Part shown: positions 1 to 7,484 of the stretch, in pieces
How the letters are laid out: every line of letters begins with the position of its first letter
How positions within the stretch are numbered: the first letter of the stretch is position 1
From: JANLWK01 sp031364505
Lineage (GTDB): Bacteria; Eisenbacteria; RBG-16-71-46
Assembly: GCA_031364505.1 (NCBI GenBank)
Contig: JANLWK010000374.1
Coordinates: 1 to 17,300 of the forward strand
Length of the DNA stretch: 17,300 bases
Reading direction: 5' to 3'
Made by a program: the position numbers and the translations under genes
The notes under the pieces: generated by a model
The model's input: only the letters and a program-made list of their open reading frames with translations
Databases searched by the model: none
What the model was told of the DNA's origin: nothing

Positions 1-500
1 AGCGGCACGGCCCACAGCGCCGTGAGCTGGAATGGCAGCAACAGCCAGCCCCAGGCGGGCAGCGGGAAGAGCGTATGGAACGCGAAGACCGACGGGACGA
101 CCAGGACGACGAGCAGCAGCGACGTGCGCGGCAGGGCGTCCAGGAGTTTGAGGCCGAGCAGTGCGGCGGGCGTGAGGGGCGCGCGGCGCAGCAGGTCCAG
201 GTCGGAATCCGACAGCAGTGACGACAGGCCCTCGTGCAGGTCGAAGACGAACAGGCCGACGAGCGTCAGGTTGATGATCGCGGCGAGTGCCCCGACGGCG
301 TCCTGCACGCCGCCGCCGTCCTCGATGAGCAGCCAGAGCAGCCGGTGCACGACGAGGTACGCCAGCACCGCGATCACGAGGCCCATCACCGCCGCGGCGC
401 GCGAGGCGGCGGCGCGGCGCGGGGAGCGGCGTCCCGCGCGCGGCAGCAGCAGGTTGCGCAGCACGCGCAGGCGGCCGAGCACCACCCGCGAGACGATCAC
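1..500 (-). CDS. ABC exporter membrane (permease) subunit, partial
   Basis: This is the N-terminal 166 residues of an integral membrane protein that runs off the left edge of the window. No stop occurs in this frame from the GTG at 500 to the edge. The GTG overlaps the TGA of the upstream ATPase gene (GTGA), so the two are probably translationally coupled. After a basic N-terminus (to about residue 35) come hydrophobic segments at about 36-58, 66-88, 126-145 and 150-166. Between the second and third lies the stretch SDSDLDLLRRAPLTPAALLG, which resembles the cytosolic loop of ABC-2-type exporter subunits encoded beside their ATPase. It is inferred to form the transmembrane half of an exporter with the neighbouring ATPase. 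The substrate is unknown. Family assignment rests on context, topology and this motif only. Confidence 0.8.
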   Translation of the reverse strand, partial: MIVSRVVLGRLRVLRNLLLPRAGRRSPRRAAASRAAAVMGLVIAVLAYLVVHRLLWLLIEDGGGVQDAVGALAAIINLTLVGLFVFDLHEGLSSLLSDSDLDLLRRAPLTPAALLGLKLLDALPRTSLLLVVLVVPSVFAFHTLFPLPAWGWLLLPFQLTALWAVP

Positions 501-1234
501 GGCGCCTCGTGCGTGAGCGCCAGGAACACGTCCTCGAGCGTGGCGTCGGCGCGGCCGCCACGCAGCGTGGCGAGCGTCCCCTCGGCGACGGCGCGCCCGT
601 GGTGCAGCACGACGACGCGATCGCACAGGCGCTCGGCGACGTCGAGCAGGTGCGTCGAGACGAACACGCCGAGGCCGCGCGCCGCGCGCTCGCGCAGCAG
701 ATCCTTGAGCACGCGCGCCGAGCGGGGATCGAGGCCGACGAGCGGCTCGTCGAGCATGAGGAGCGGCGGGTCGTGGAGGAGCGCCGCGGCGAGCGACACC
801 TTCTGGCGCATGCCGAGCGAATAGGTCTCGATCAGGTCGTCCGCGGCGTCCCCGAGGTCGAGTCGCGACAGCGTCTCCTCGGCGCGGCCGGCCGCGGTGC
901 GCGCGGGCACGTGGTAGAGCGCGGCCACGAAGTCGAGGAACTCCCGCGCCGTCAGGCGCTCGTAGAGGAACGGCTGGTCGGGCACGAACCCGAGCCGTGC
1001 CCGCGCGTCGAGCGGTGCGCCGCGCATCGGCGCGCCGGCGACCACGATCTCGCCGGCGTCGGGCCTGAGCAGGCCCGAGCAGCAGCGCAGCGTGGTGGTC
1101 TTCCCGGCCCCATTGGGCCCGAGGAATCCGACGATCTCGCCCGCGCGCACCTCGAGACTGAGCGCGTCGACCGCCGTGAAGCGGCCGAACCGGCGGGTGA
1201 GCCCGCGTACCTCCAGCGGCGGCGCGCCGGTCAT
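497..1234 (-). CDS. ABC transporter ATP-binding protein
   Basis: A 245-residue nucleotide-binding subunit, the usual length for a single ABC ATPase domain. All core motifs are visible: Walker A GPNGAGKTT (residues 39-47), a Q-loop at Q87 in PDQPFLYERLT, a signature of the form YSLGMRQK (138-145, the degenerate variant common in drug and ABC-2-type exporters), Walker B LLMLDEP (158-164) with the D-loop GLDP following, and an H-loop His at about 195 in STHLL. It should hydrolyse ATP on the cytoplasmic face and drive the membrane subunit whose GTG start overlaps its stop codon. The esterase gene ends only 10 bases upstream of its ATG, so the three genes probably share a transcript. The substrate cannot be read from the sequence. 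Confidence 0.95.
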   Translation of the reverse strand: MTGAPPLEVRGLTRRFGRFTAVDALSLEVRAGEIVGFLGPNGAGKTTTLRCCSGLLRPDAGEIVVAGAPMRGAPLDARARLGFVPDQPFLYERLTAREFLDFVAALYHVPARTAAGRAEETLSRLDLGDAADDLIETYSLGMRQKVSLAAALLHDPPLLMLDEPLVGLDPRSARVLKDLLRERAARGLGVFVSTHLLDVAERLCDRVVVLHHGRAVAEGTLATLRGGRADATLEDVFLALTHEAP

Positions 1235-1244
1235 CGTGCGCCGC

Positions 1245-2258
1245 TCACGCCCCGCGCCCCGGCGCCAGCGCCTGGCCGAGGAACGGAAGGCTCACGTCGT
1301 AGCGATACGAGATGTTCATGTGGCCGTCGTCGAACTCCTCGTACCGGTGCGCCACGCGGAATTGCTCCATGCGTCCCGCGAGCAGGCGCGCCCCCAGGTG
1401 CAGGTTCCATTCGTCGCGCGTCCCGCAGTCGAGGTACACGGCGCGCAGCGTTCGCAGTTCGGCGTGATGCCGCTCGATCAGCCGCAGCGGATCCCACTCG
1501 AGCCAGCGCTGCCACACGTCCTCGCGCCAGCGCCCCGTCGCGAGATCGATCGGCAGATCGACGCCGAACGGCGGCGTGGCGGGATTCGGCGAATACGCCG
1601 CGCCCATCGCGAGGATGTCGAGCGTGTGGAAGTGCTCCGACTTCTTCTGGGCCGCGGCCTCGAAGTCGGCGAACCAGCGTTCGAGCCCGCCGGTGCGCTG
1701 GACGGTGGCGCAGAAGCGTGGGATGTCGGGCCGGTAGCAGTAGTCGAACGCGACGTCGCCGCTGTGGCACGCGATCGCGCCGAACACCGCGGCGTGGGCC
1801 ATGCCGAGCACGAGCGCTCCGTAGCCGCCGGACGACTTGCCCGCCACGCCGCGATGATCGCGCGAGGCCAGCGTCCGGAACGTGCGGTCGACCCACGGCA
1901 CGAGCTCGTTCACGACGTGATCCTGGTAACGGCCGGTCGCCGTGGAGTTCAGGTACTGCGAGCCCCCGAACCGCGTGAAGCAGTCGGGCATGACGAGGAT
2001 CATCTCCTCGCCACCGCGCGCGACGATCGCGTCCATCCGTTCGTCGATCGGCGTGCCCCAGGCGTTGTCGTTGAGCAGCATCCTCCCGCGGCCCATGAAC
2101 CCGGTGAGCAGGAACACCACCGGGAAGCGCCGCCCCGGGTCGCGGTCGTAGGACGGCGGCAGGTACACCGGAATGCGGCGCACGTGCGGATCGCCGAGCG
2201 GATTGCCCGCCAGCACCGCACTCTCGAAGGATTCCACGATGATCCGTCCCGCCAGCAT
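1245..2258 (-). CDS. Alpha/beta-hydrolase esterase (esterase D/PF00756-like)
   Basis: A 337-residue predicted serine hydrolase. The fold is suggested by an opening strand with RIPVYLPPSYD (28-38), FPVVFLLTGF (45-54) and the nucleophile elbow GKSSGGYGAL (140-149), where Ser142 is the expected nucleophile. A C-terminal DCGTRDEW segment and DDGHMNI would supply the acid and the His of the triad. The ATG at 2258 is chosen because GGGGAGG lies 9 bases upstream of it. A longer frame exists to 2369, but its extra 37 residues are Arg/Pro-rich and have no homology-like content. No signal peptide or lipobox is evident, so it is probably cytoplasmic. It precedes the ABC ATPase by 10 bases on the same strand. 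Relatives include enterochelin esterases, S-formylglutathione hydrolase and other acyl esterases. The substrate is not inferable. Confidence 0.88.
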   Translation of the reverse strand: MLAGRIIVESFESAVLAGNPLGDPHVRRIPVYLPPSYDRDPGRRFPVVFLLTGFMGRGRMLLNDNAWGTPIDERMDAIVARGGEEMILVMPDCFTRFGGSQYLNSTATGRYQDHVVNELVPWVDRTFRTLASRDHRGVAGKSSGGYGALVLGMAHAAVFGAIACHSGDVAFDYCYRPDIPRFCATVQRTGGLERWFADFEAAAQKKSEHFHTLDILAMGAAYSPNPATPPFGVDLPIDLATGRWREDVWQRWLEWDPLRLIERHHAELRTLRAVYLDCGTRDEWNLHLGARLLAGRMEQFRVAHRYEEFDDGHMNISYRYDVSLPFLGQALAPGRGA

Positions 2259-2462
2259 GCTCGCGAGCCTCCCCGGAAGGTATGGCGGCGCCCGATGCGG
2301 TCGTAATCTACTGTGGCGCAATCTATCAAGGGCGGGGGCGGGCGGCCATGCACAGGCCCGAATCGCCACGTTTGGATAGGAGCGTCCCGCTCAATCCGGA
2401 GCGCGGATCGGCCGATAATCCAAGGGTTCCATCGTGGAACGTTCCTGGGGAGGGCACGCGTC
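2259..2462. promoter_or_regulatory. Divergent intergenic region, esterase operon / histidine kinase
   Basis: About 200 bases between divergent starts must carry both promoters. On the plus side there is GCCGATAAT (2411-2419), whose GATAAT is a plausible -10, followed by a palindrome (2426-2440) and a strong Shine-Dalgarno sequence GGGGAGGG (2447-2454) 8 bases before the TTG at 2463. No convincing TTGACA-like -35 lies at the right distance. For the minus-strand operon I see TTGATA in the right area (complement of about 2324-2329) but no matching -10 at 16-18 bases, so that promoter remains unplaced. Confidence 0.4.
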
Positions 2463-4052
2463 TTGAGCACGCCACACGTTCGCGCCCGCGCACGCCAGAT
2501 CCGCCGCCGCACGTGGCTGCTGTGGCTGGCTGTGTTCTCGGTCGTGTTCGCGCTGTGCGCGGCCGTCCCGCTGCTCTACCTGCCGCTCAATCGCGCCGTC
2601 TCGCAGTTCGAGCCGGGCCAGCCCGGGTCGGGCGAGAACGCGTATTACGCGCTGATCGGCCTCATGGGGATGGTGGCGATCTTCTGCCTCTACGTGGCGC
2701 TCAAGCATCGCCAGCTCGACCGCATGCGCGAGGCGCTCCACGAGGAGGCGCAGGAGACCGAGAACGCGCGCATGCGCCTGCTCGAGCTGTCGGCGCTGTT
2801 CCAGCTGTCGACGACTCTCAACCTCCAGCTCCGGCTGCCGGTCGTGCTCGAGATCATCGTGCGCCGCGTCGTCTCGGCGATGCGCGGCCAGCAGGCGTCG
2901 ATCATGCTCGTGAATCCGGAGACCGGCGATCTCGAGACCCGCGCGGCCTATGGGCTCGAGGCCGAGTTCACGCGCGACGCGCGCGTCCGGATCGGCGAGG
3001 AGATCGCCGGCCGGGTCGCCGAGCGGGGCGAGGGCGTGCTGCTCAACCGCGGCGACGACGACCAGGAGCTGGCGCAGCACTACAAGGCCGACCGCAACAT
3101 CTCGTCGGCGCTGTCGCTGCCGCTGCGCGTGGGCGAGCGCTGCGTCGGCGTGCTCAACGTGAACCGGATCAACCATCCCGAAGCGTTCGAGGATCATCAC
3201 CGCGAGCTGCTCGCGATGTTCGCCGAGCACGTCGCCGCCGTGATTGAACGGGCCGAGACGCTGGATCGCCTGGGCCACCGCTCGCGCGAGCTCGAGGAGG
3301 CGAACCTCCGGCTGACGCAGCTCAACGCCATGAAGGACGTGTTCCTGTCCACGGCGAGCCACGAGCTCAAGACGCCGCTCACGTCGGTCATCGCTTATGC
3401 GGAATTGCTGGACGAGCAGAATGCCCGGCTGTCGCGCGATCAGCGCGGCGAGTTCATGCAGCGGCTGCGCGGCGAGGCCGGGCGCCTGATGAGCCTGATC
3501 GACGACATCCTCGACCTGTCCCGACTCGAGAGCGGCAAGCTGGCGCTCAGGCCGGTGTCGCTCGATCCGAACGACGTCGTCCGCGGGGCCGTCGATACGG
3601 CGCGCACGATGGCCGACAAGCACGAGGTGCGCATGCGCGAGTCCTACGCGGACGGCCTGCCGGGCCTGATGCTCGACGAGGTCAAGATGCGCCAGGTCGT
3701 GACGAACCTGCTGGTCAACGCGATCAAGTTCAGCCCCCGCGGCGGCGACGTATTGATCCGGACCGCGCGCGAGCCGCGCGGCGTGCGCATCGACGTCACG
3801 GACCAGGGTCCCGGCGTCGGACCGGACGAAGCGACACACATCTTCGAGTTGTTCGGCCAGGGCGCCGACAGCGCTTCGCGGCCGGACGCCGGCGTCGGCA
3901 TCGGTCTCCACCTGGTCAAGCGGCTCTCCGAGATGCACGGCGGCCACGTCGGGGTCCACAGCACGCCCGGCAATGGCAGCACGTTCTGGGTGCGCCTCCC
4001 CGTGCCCGTCGCCCGGCGGGCAGAAACCAGCGACCTGAAGCAGGTGGCATAG
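2463..4052 (+). CDS. Membrane-bound GAF-domain sensor histidine kinase
   Basis: A 529-residue hybrid-free sensor kinase. After a basic N-terminus there are two membrane segments (about 18-40 and 61-80) separated by a short loop of about 20 residues, so sensing is probably not periplasmic. A coiled-coil linker leads to a GAF domain (about 112-264), a second helical linker, a HisKA domain with SHELKTPLTS and phospho-acceptor His300, and a HATPase_c domain with N-box VTNLLVNAIKFSP (Asn419), G1 DQGPGVG, F-box FELFGQG and G2 GVGIGLHL. I chose the TTG at 2463 because GGGGAGGG sits 8 bases before it and the membrane-anchored part begins there. The same frame is open back to about 2313, but that extension looks non-coding. 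No response regulator gene is adjacent, so the partner is elsewhere. The signal is unknown. Confidence 0.93.
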   Translation: MSTPHVRARARQIRRRTWLLWLAVFSVVFALCAAVPLLYLPLNRAVSQFEPGQPGSGENAYYALIGLMGMVAIFCLYVALKHRQLDRMREALHEEAQETENARMRLLELSALFQLSTTLNLQLRLPVVLEIIVRRVVSAMRGQQASIMLVNPETGDLETRAAYGLEAEFTRDARVRIGEEIAGRVAERGEGVLLNRGDDDQELAQHYKADRNISSALSLPLRVGERCVGVLNVNRINHPEAFEDHHRELLAMFAEHVAAVIERAETLDRLGHRSRELEEANLRLTQLNAMKDVFLSTASHELKTPLTSVIAYAELLDEQNARLSRDQRGEFMQRLRGEAGRLMSLIDDILDLSRLESGKLALRPVSLDPNDVVRGAVDTARTMADKHEVRMRESYADGLPGLMLDEVKMRQVVTNLLVNAIKFSPRGGDVLIRTAREPRGVRIDVTDQGPGVGPDEATHIFELFGQGADSASRPDAGVGIGLHLVKRLSEMHGGHVGVHSTPGNGSTFWVRLPVPVARRAETSDLKQVA

Positions 4053-4088
4053 GCGAACCCGGCGCGAATCCGGCTCGCTGGGCCGTTG

Positions 4089-4097
4089 TGCCATACT
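4089..4097 (+). promoter_or_regulatory. Possible extended -10 promoter for the sigma factor gene
   Basis: TGCCATACT matches the extended -10 pattern TG-N-TATAAT with four of six hexamer bases. No good -35 is present 17 bases upstream, which extended -10 promoters tolerate. The start site would be near 4104, placing both tandem hairpins at 4111-4150 in the 5' leader. This is a weak call made on pattern only. Confidence 0.25.
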
Positions 4098-4110
4098 GCG
4101 CGCGCTGATC

Positions 4111-4150
4111 GGGCCCCGTCCGGGGCCCAGGCGGGGCCGTCTGCGGCCCC
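4111..4150 (+). terminator. Two tandem GC hairpins between kinase and sigma genes
   Basis: Two perfect 7-bp stems stand 4 bases apart. The first pairs GGGCCCC (4111-4117) with GGGGCCC (4122-4128) around a 4-base loop. The second pairs GGGGCCG (4133-4139) with CGGCCCC (4144-4150) around TCTG. Neither is followed by a T tract, so this is not a textbook intrinsic terminator. They may end the kinase transcript or structure the leader of the sigma factor gene, which starts 30 bases downstream. Confidence 0.45.
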
Positions 4151-4180
4151 ACGGTCCCTTGGCCCTCCCGGTCCACACGC

Positions 4181-4840
4181 GTGTCCTCCGACGATCGCGA
4201 CTCACACCCCGCGCTGCCGTCCGTACCTCCCCTGGACGGGGCACCGGCGCCGGCCGTGCATCGGGCACGGATCGAGCCGCCCCCGCGCCACGTGCTGGAT
4301 CGCGCGCGCCGGCGCGACCCCGAGGCGCTCGAGGCGTTCTTCGAGCGCTACTTCGAGCCGGTCCATTCGCTGGCGTACCGGCTCATCGGTGAGCGGGCGG
4401 CCGCCGAGGATCTCGCCCAGGAGGTGTTTCTCAAGGTGCACCGGGCACTCGACACGCTGGATCCCGGACGCGATCCGTGGCCGTGGCTGGCGACGATCGT
4501 CCACAACGCGTGCCGCGACCTGTGGCGCTCGGGCGCGTATCGCATGGGCAGGCGCAGCGATTCGCTCGAGGACGACACCGCGCGCGCGGAGCGGATTCCC
4601 GCGCCCGCGGTGGGTCCCGAGGGCGCGATGCTCGCGAGCGAGCGCGAGCGGCACGTGCGCCAGGCGATCGACCGGCTGCCCGAATCGCTGCGCGAGACCG
4701 TGCTGCTCTACGACTACCAGGGTCTCAACCATCTCGAGGTGGCGCGCATGCTGGGCATCGAGCACGCCGCGGCTCGCAAGCGTCATTCACGCGCGCTCGA
4801 TGCGCTGGGAAAGCTGCTGCATGAATCGATTGGACACTGA
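4181..4840 (+). CDS. ECF-type RNA polymerase sigma factor (RpoE-like)
   Basis: A 219-residue sigma-70 family factor of the extracytoplasmic-function class. Region 2 spans about residues 42-115 and includes AEDLAQEVFLKVHRAL, the core-binding and -10-recognition helix pattern. A short acidic linker leads to region 4 (about 162-215), with IDRLPESLRETVLLYDYQGLNHLEVARMLGI followed by the recognition helix HAAARKRHSRALDALGKLL. The GTG at 4181 is used for want of a better start. There is no Shine-Dalgarno sequence before it, and about 35 Pro/Ala-rich residues precede region 2, so an internal GTG (around 4254 or 4289) is possible. The FecR-domain gene begins 24 bases after its stop, the usual sigma/anti-sigma arrangement. 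It is expected to redirect RNA polymerase to an envelope-stress or similar regulon. Confidence 0.92.
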   Translation: MSSDDRDSHPALPSVPPLDGAPAPAVHRARIEPPPRHVLDRARRRDPEALEAFFERYFEPVHSLAYRLIGERAAAEDLAQEVFLKVHRALDTLDPGRDPWPWLATIVHNACRDLWRSGAYRMGRRSDSLEDDTARAERIPAPAVGPEGAMLASERERHVRQAIDRLPESLRETVLLYDYQGLNHLEVARMLGIEHAAARKRHSRALDALGKLLHESIGH

Positions 4841-4864
4841 CATGACCGTGACGGCGGGGCCGCG

Positions 4865-5752
4865 ATGAGCGCGCACGACGACGACCTGTCGCGCGACGCC
4901 GAGCACGCCCGGGCGGCGCTGACGGCGCTCGCCGAGGCGCCGCTGGCCACGCCCTCGTTCCGCGCGCGCCTCAAGCGCGAGTTCGCCTCCGGCGAGATCG
5001 AGCGCACGGCGGCCCTGCGTGCCGCCACGGACACGCTGGCGCCGCACGCGCCGGAGCCGCAGCGCCCGCACGTCGTCGCCCTGCCGCGCCGGCGGGTCGG
5101 CGAGGTCTGGCGCTGGGTCGCCGCGGCGGCCGCGGTGCTCGTCGCGGGGTATGGCGCCGTGGGACTCAACGCCGGACCGGCGTGGCGGCTCGTGTCGGCG
5201 ACGGGCCAGGGCGTGGCCACGGTGGACGGGCGGCCGGTCGCGATGAATCACGTCGACGAGCTGATGGCGGCACTCGCCCCCGGCGCGCGGGTGCGCGTAC
5301 CGGCGGGGTGCCGCATCGAGATCGCGAGCGCCCGGACGCTGGCGATCCAGATGGTGGCCGAAACCGACGCGACGGTTCCGCCCGTGCCGGGCCGCTGGTT
5401 CCGCCGCGACGTGAGCGCCGAGATCCGGTCGGGCGAGTGGCGGATCACGACGGGTCCCGCGTTCACCGGCGCGCGTCTCGCGCTGACGACCCCGTCGGCG
5501 CGCGTCGAGGTGACGGGCACGACACTCGCCGTCATCTGCGAGCCGCAGGGCACGTGCGTGTGCGTGTTCGAGGGTCGCGTGCGGGTGGGGCGCGACCGGA
5601 CCGACATGGTCATGGTCGAACACGGGCATCGCCGCTTCCTGTTCGTCGACGAGCAGCGTGCGCCGGAGAGTGCCGAGATGCGCCCCGCAGAGGCGGGCGC
5701 GTTGCCGGCGTTCCAGGACTCGATGAGCCACGAGATGTCGGGCGGACGCTGA
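4865..5752 (+). CDS. FecR-domain membrane protein, probable anti-sigma regulator
   Basis: A 295-residue protein with a cytoplasmic N-terminus (1-80), one membrane helix (about 82-101: WVAAAAAVLVAGYGAVGL) and a periplasmic FecR-like beta domain (about 105-245) ending in SARVEVTGTTLAVICEPQGT then CVCVFEGRVRVG. The N-terminal LATPSFRARLKREFASGEIE pattern is a plausible sigma-binding segment but lacks a recognisable zinc-binding anti-sigma motif. It follows the ECF sigma gene by 24 bases, so it is inferred to hold or modulate that sigma factor in response to an envelope signal. In classical FecIR systems a TonB-dependent receptor gene follows; here the gene is followed by a convergent junction and no receptor is present. 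Four Cys residues (149, 225, 231, 233) lie on the periplasmic side. Confidence 0.8.
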   Translation: MSAHDDDLSRDAEHARAALTALAEAPLATPSFRARLKREFASGEIERTAALRAATDTLAPHAPEPQRPHVVALPRRRVGEVWRWVAAAAAVLVAGYGAVGLNAGPAWRLVSATGQGVATVDGRPVAMNHVDELMAALAPGARVRVPAGCRIEIASARTLAIQMVAETDATVPPVPGRWFRRDVSAEIRSGEWRITTGPAFTGARLALTTPSARVEVTGTTLAVICEPQGTCVCVFEGRVRVGRDRTDMVMVEHGHRRFLFVDEQRAPESAEMRPAEAGALPAFQDSMSHEMSGGR

Positions 5753-5773
5753 GCCGCGCTATGACACTCAGGG

Positions 5774-5791
5774 GCCCGGGACGCCCCGGGC
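5774..5791 (+). terminator. Hairpin after the FecR-domain gene
   Basis: GCCCGGG (5774-5780) pairs with CCCGGGC (5785-5791) around ACGC, 21 bases after the stop codon at 5752. No T tract follows. It overlaps the left arm of the larger inverted repeat by three bases, so the two structures cannot both form fully. Confidence 0.45.
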
Positions 5792-5878
5792 GCGGGAACC
5801 GCGCGTGACCGGAGGGGACGCTAAACTTTGTACCGTAGGCGCAGCGCGGCCCCGGAGGTCATGCGCGGTTCCCGCGCC
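5789..5878. repeat. 22-bp inverted repeat at convergent gene junction
   Basis: The arm 5789-5810 pairs with 5857-5878 over 22 positions. Twenty-one are Watson-Crick and one (5805/5862) would be G-U in plus-strand RNA. The 46-base spacer contains a relatively AT-rich patch, CTAAACTTTGTACC. The right arm ends 2 bases before the stop codon of the minus-strand HD-GYP gene (5881). It sits between convergent genes, so it may be a bidirectional transcription barrier. Its perfect long arms and total length near 90 bases would also fit a REP/BIME-like or MITE-like element. I see no second copy or target-site duplication in the window. Confidence 0.8.
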
Positions 5879-5880
5879 TC

Positions 5881-7404
5881 CTACGCCGCCTGCTGCTGCG
5901 GTTCCTCGTCGCCCCGCCTGAGCACGCCGTCGGGGTAGTCGGCGATCCTGAAGGCGCGCCGCACGGAGCGGTCCGGCGGCAGCGGCCGGTACTCGATCTG
6001 GCGGTCTGCCGGCAGGCGTGCGCCCACGGTGGACAGCACGACACGCAGGTGCGGCCGCGCCGGATCCTCGGCATTGGGTGCGAGCACGGTGCCGACCGAC
6101 CCGTCGTCGAGCTCCACGACCTGGCCGGCGGGGTAGAACCCCACGGAGCGCACGAGCGCCCACAGCAGCGCCGGATCGAAACGCCGCCGCAACGGTCCGA
6201 GCATCATGCCCAGCGCCTCGGTCGGTGACACGGGCGGCGCGGTCTCGCTCAGCCGGCTCTGGAGGCTGATGAAGCAGTCGCCCACCCCGACGATCTGCGA
6301 CAGCAGGCTCGGCTGCCAGTCCTGCGGCAGGACCGGGTAGCCGCCCTCGCCCGAGGCGTGATGCTCGAGCGCCACGCGCATGCAGTTGAGTGTCGTCGGA
6401 TTGAGGCTCGTCGAGCGTGCGAGCAGCTTCAGGCCCTCGATCGGGTGCCGCTCGGCGGCGGCCTTCTCCTCGGGCGTGAACTTCTCCATGTCGTTCGTGA
6501 TCGCCTCGGCCACCGCCTGCTTGCCGACGTCGTGCAGCAGGGCGGCGACGCCGAGGTCCGACAGCGCGCGCCGGTCGAGGCCGAGGAAGTGCCCGATCGC
6601 GACGGCGATGCCGCAGACGTTGACGGCGTGCGCGTACGTGTACTCGTCGCGCTGGCTCAGGGACGACAGTCCGACGACGACCGGCTCCGACAGCGACACG
6701 CCCTCGACGAGCGGCTGGACCACACGCTTGGCGTGTCGCACCTCGAGCGTCGTCTGGAGCGAGGTCGGCATCAGCAGCAGACGCGCGCCCTGCACCGCGG
6801 CCGATTGCCGCCGCCGGCCCGTGACCTCCAGCGCCTCGATGCGTGGCTCGTAGATCTGGTTCGCCACCAGCTCCGCTTCGGTGGCGTCGGCCGCGCCGCC
6901 GGCGCCGTCGCGCGTTGCCGACGGATCGACCGAGGCATGGAGGATCACCGCGACCCCGGCGAGCCCCTCGGCTTCCGTGGCCGCGAGCAGCGCGCGGCCG
7001 GTCGGGCCTTCGGACGTGAGGAACAGGCTGAACAGGCGGCTCGTCTCCCGGGCGGTGACTCCTGATTCGAACCGCAGGCCCGAAATTGCGAGGCGCTCGA
7101 ACAGCTCCAGCACGGTCTTCTGGAACGCGAAGCTCGATTTGTTGACCGGAATGCGCACGCCGTTGAGATAGAGATCGGAGTCGTGCGCCACGAGCACGGC
7201 CTCACCCGACTGCTGGATGATGGGGCGCACGTGCTCGAGCAGGTTCTCGAGCTGGTTCACGAACACCTGGTTCTGCGCGTTGTACGCACGGCCCACGCGC
7301 AGCGTCGCGGCGATCGCCATCATCAGGCGGAGGCCGCTCTGGCGCAGCCGCTCGTCGGGCGGGATGGCGGAGCCGCCGGCGGCATTCGTCGGGCCGGAGA
7401 TCAC
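5881..7404 (-). CDS. HD-GYP domain protein, probable c-di-GMP phosphodiesterase
   Basis: A 507-residue cytoplasmic protein with no membrane segment. Residues about 20-150 form an alpha/beta module (AYNAQNQVFVNQL, SDLYLNGVRIPV, LFERLAISGLRFESGVTARE) that resembles the N-terminus of the upstream HEAT-like protein. The catalytic domain (about 240-415) shows His259, LLHDVGK with His291-Asp292, His320 in RHPIEGLKLL, ALEHH with His348-His349, the GYP signature in GEGGYP (352-357) and VGDCF with Asp376. These are the expected metal ligands and the c-di-GMP-binding signature. A small beta domain (about 422-475, FYPAGQVVELDDGSVGTVL), often seen after HD-GYP domains, ends the protein. The GTG start at 7404 has GAGG 5 bases upstream and overlaps the stop of a repeat-encoded mini-ORF. 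It is expected to hydrolyse c-di-GMP; activity is unproven. Confidence 0.92.
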   Translation of the reverse strand: MISGPTNAAGGSAIPPDERLRQSGLRLMMAIAATLRVGRAYNAQNQVFVNQLENLLEHVRPIIQQSGEAVLVAHDSDLYLNGVRIPVNKSSFAFQKTVLELFERLAISGLRFESGVTARETSRLFSLFLTSEGPTGRALLAATEAEGLAGVAVILHASVDPSATRDGAGGAADATEAELVANQIYEPRIEALEVTGRRRQSAAVQGARLLLMPTSLQTTLEVRHAKRVVQPLVEGVSLSEPVVVGLSSLSQRDEYTYAHAVNVCGIAVAIGHFLGLDRRALSDLGVAALLHDVGKQAVAEAITNDMEKFTPEEKAAAERHPIEGLKLLARSTSLNPTTLNCMRVALEHHASGEGGYPVLPQDWQPSLLSQIVGVGDCFISLQSRLSETAPPVSPTEALGMMLGPLRRRFDPALLWALVRSVGFYPAGQVVELDDGSVGTVLAPNAEDPARPHLRVVLSTVGARLPADRQIEYRPLPPDRSVRRAFRIADYPDGVLRRGDEEPQQQAA

Positions 7405-7484
7405 GCGTTCCTCGCGTCCATTGGGATCACGCTCGTGCTCATTGGGATCACGCTCGCGCTCATTGGGATCACGCTCGTGCTCAT
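7401..7484 (-). other. Repeat-encoded 27-codon mini-ORF, possible coupling leader
   Basis: The ATG at 7484 lies 5 bases after the stop codon of the HEAT-like gene, and the frame stays open through the 21-bp repeats to a TGA at 7403-7401. That TGA overlaps the GTG start of the HD-GYP gene. The peptide would be built from the heptad VIPMS(T/A)S and end in MDARNA. There is no dedicated Shine-Dalgarno sequence apart from GAGGACCGCG at the end of the HEAT gene. It may be translated by reinitiation and pass ribosomes to the HD-GYP start, or it may be an accidental product of repeat expansion. Confidence 0.3.

Noticed and set aside
2391..4268. 625-codon minus-strand open frame opposite the histidine kinase
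   Set aside because: It is the antisense shadow of a gene with complete kinase motifs; its translation is His/Arg/Glu-rich without recognisable structure.
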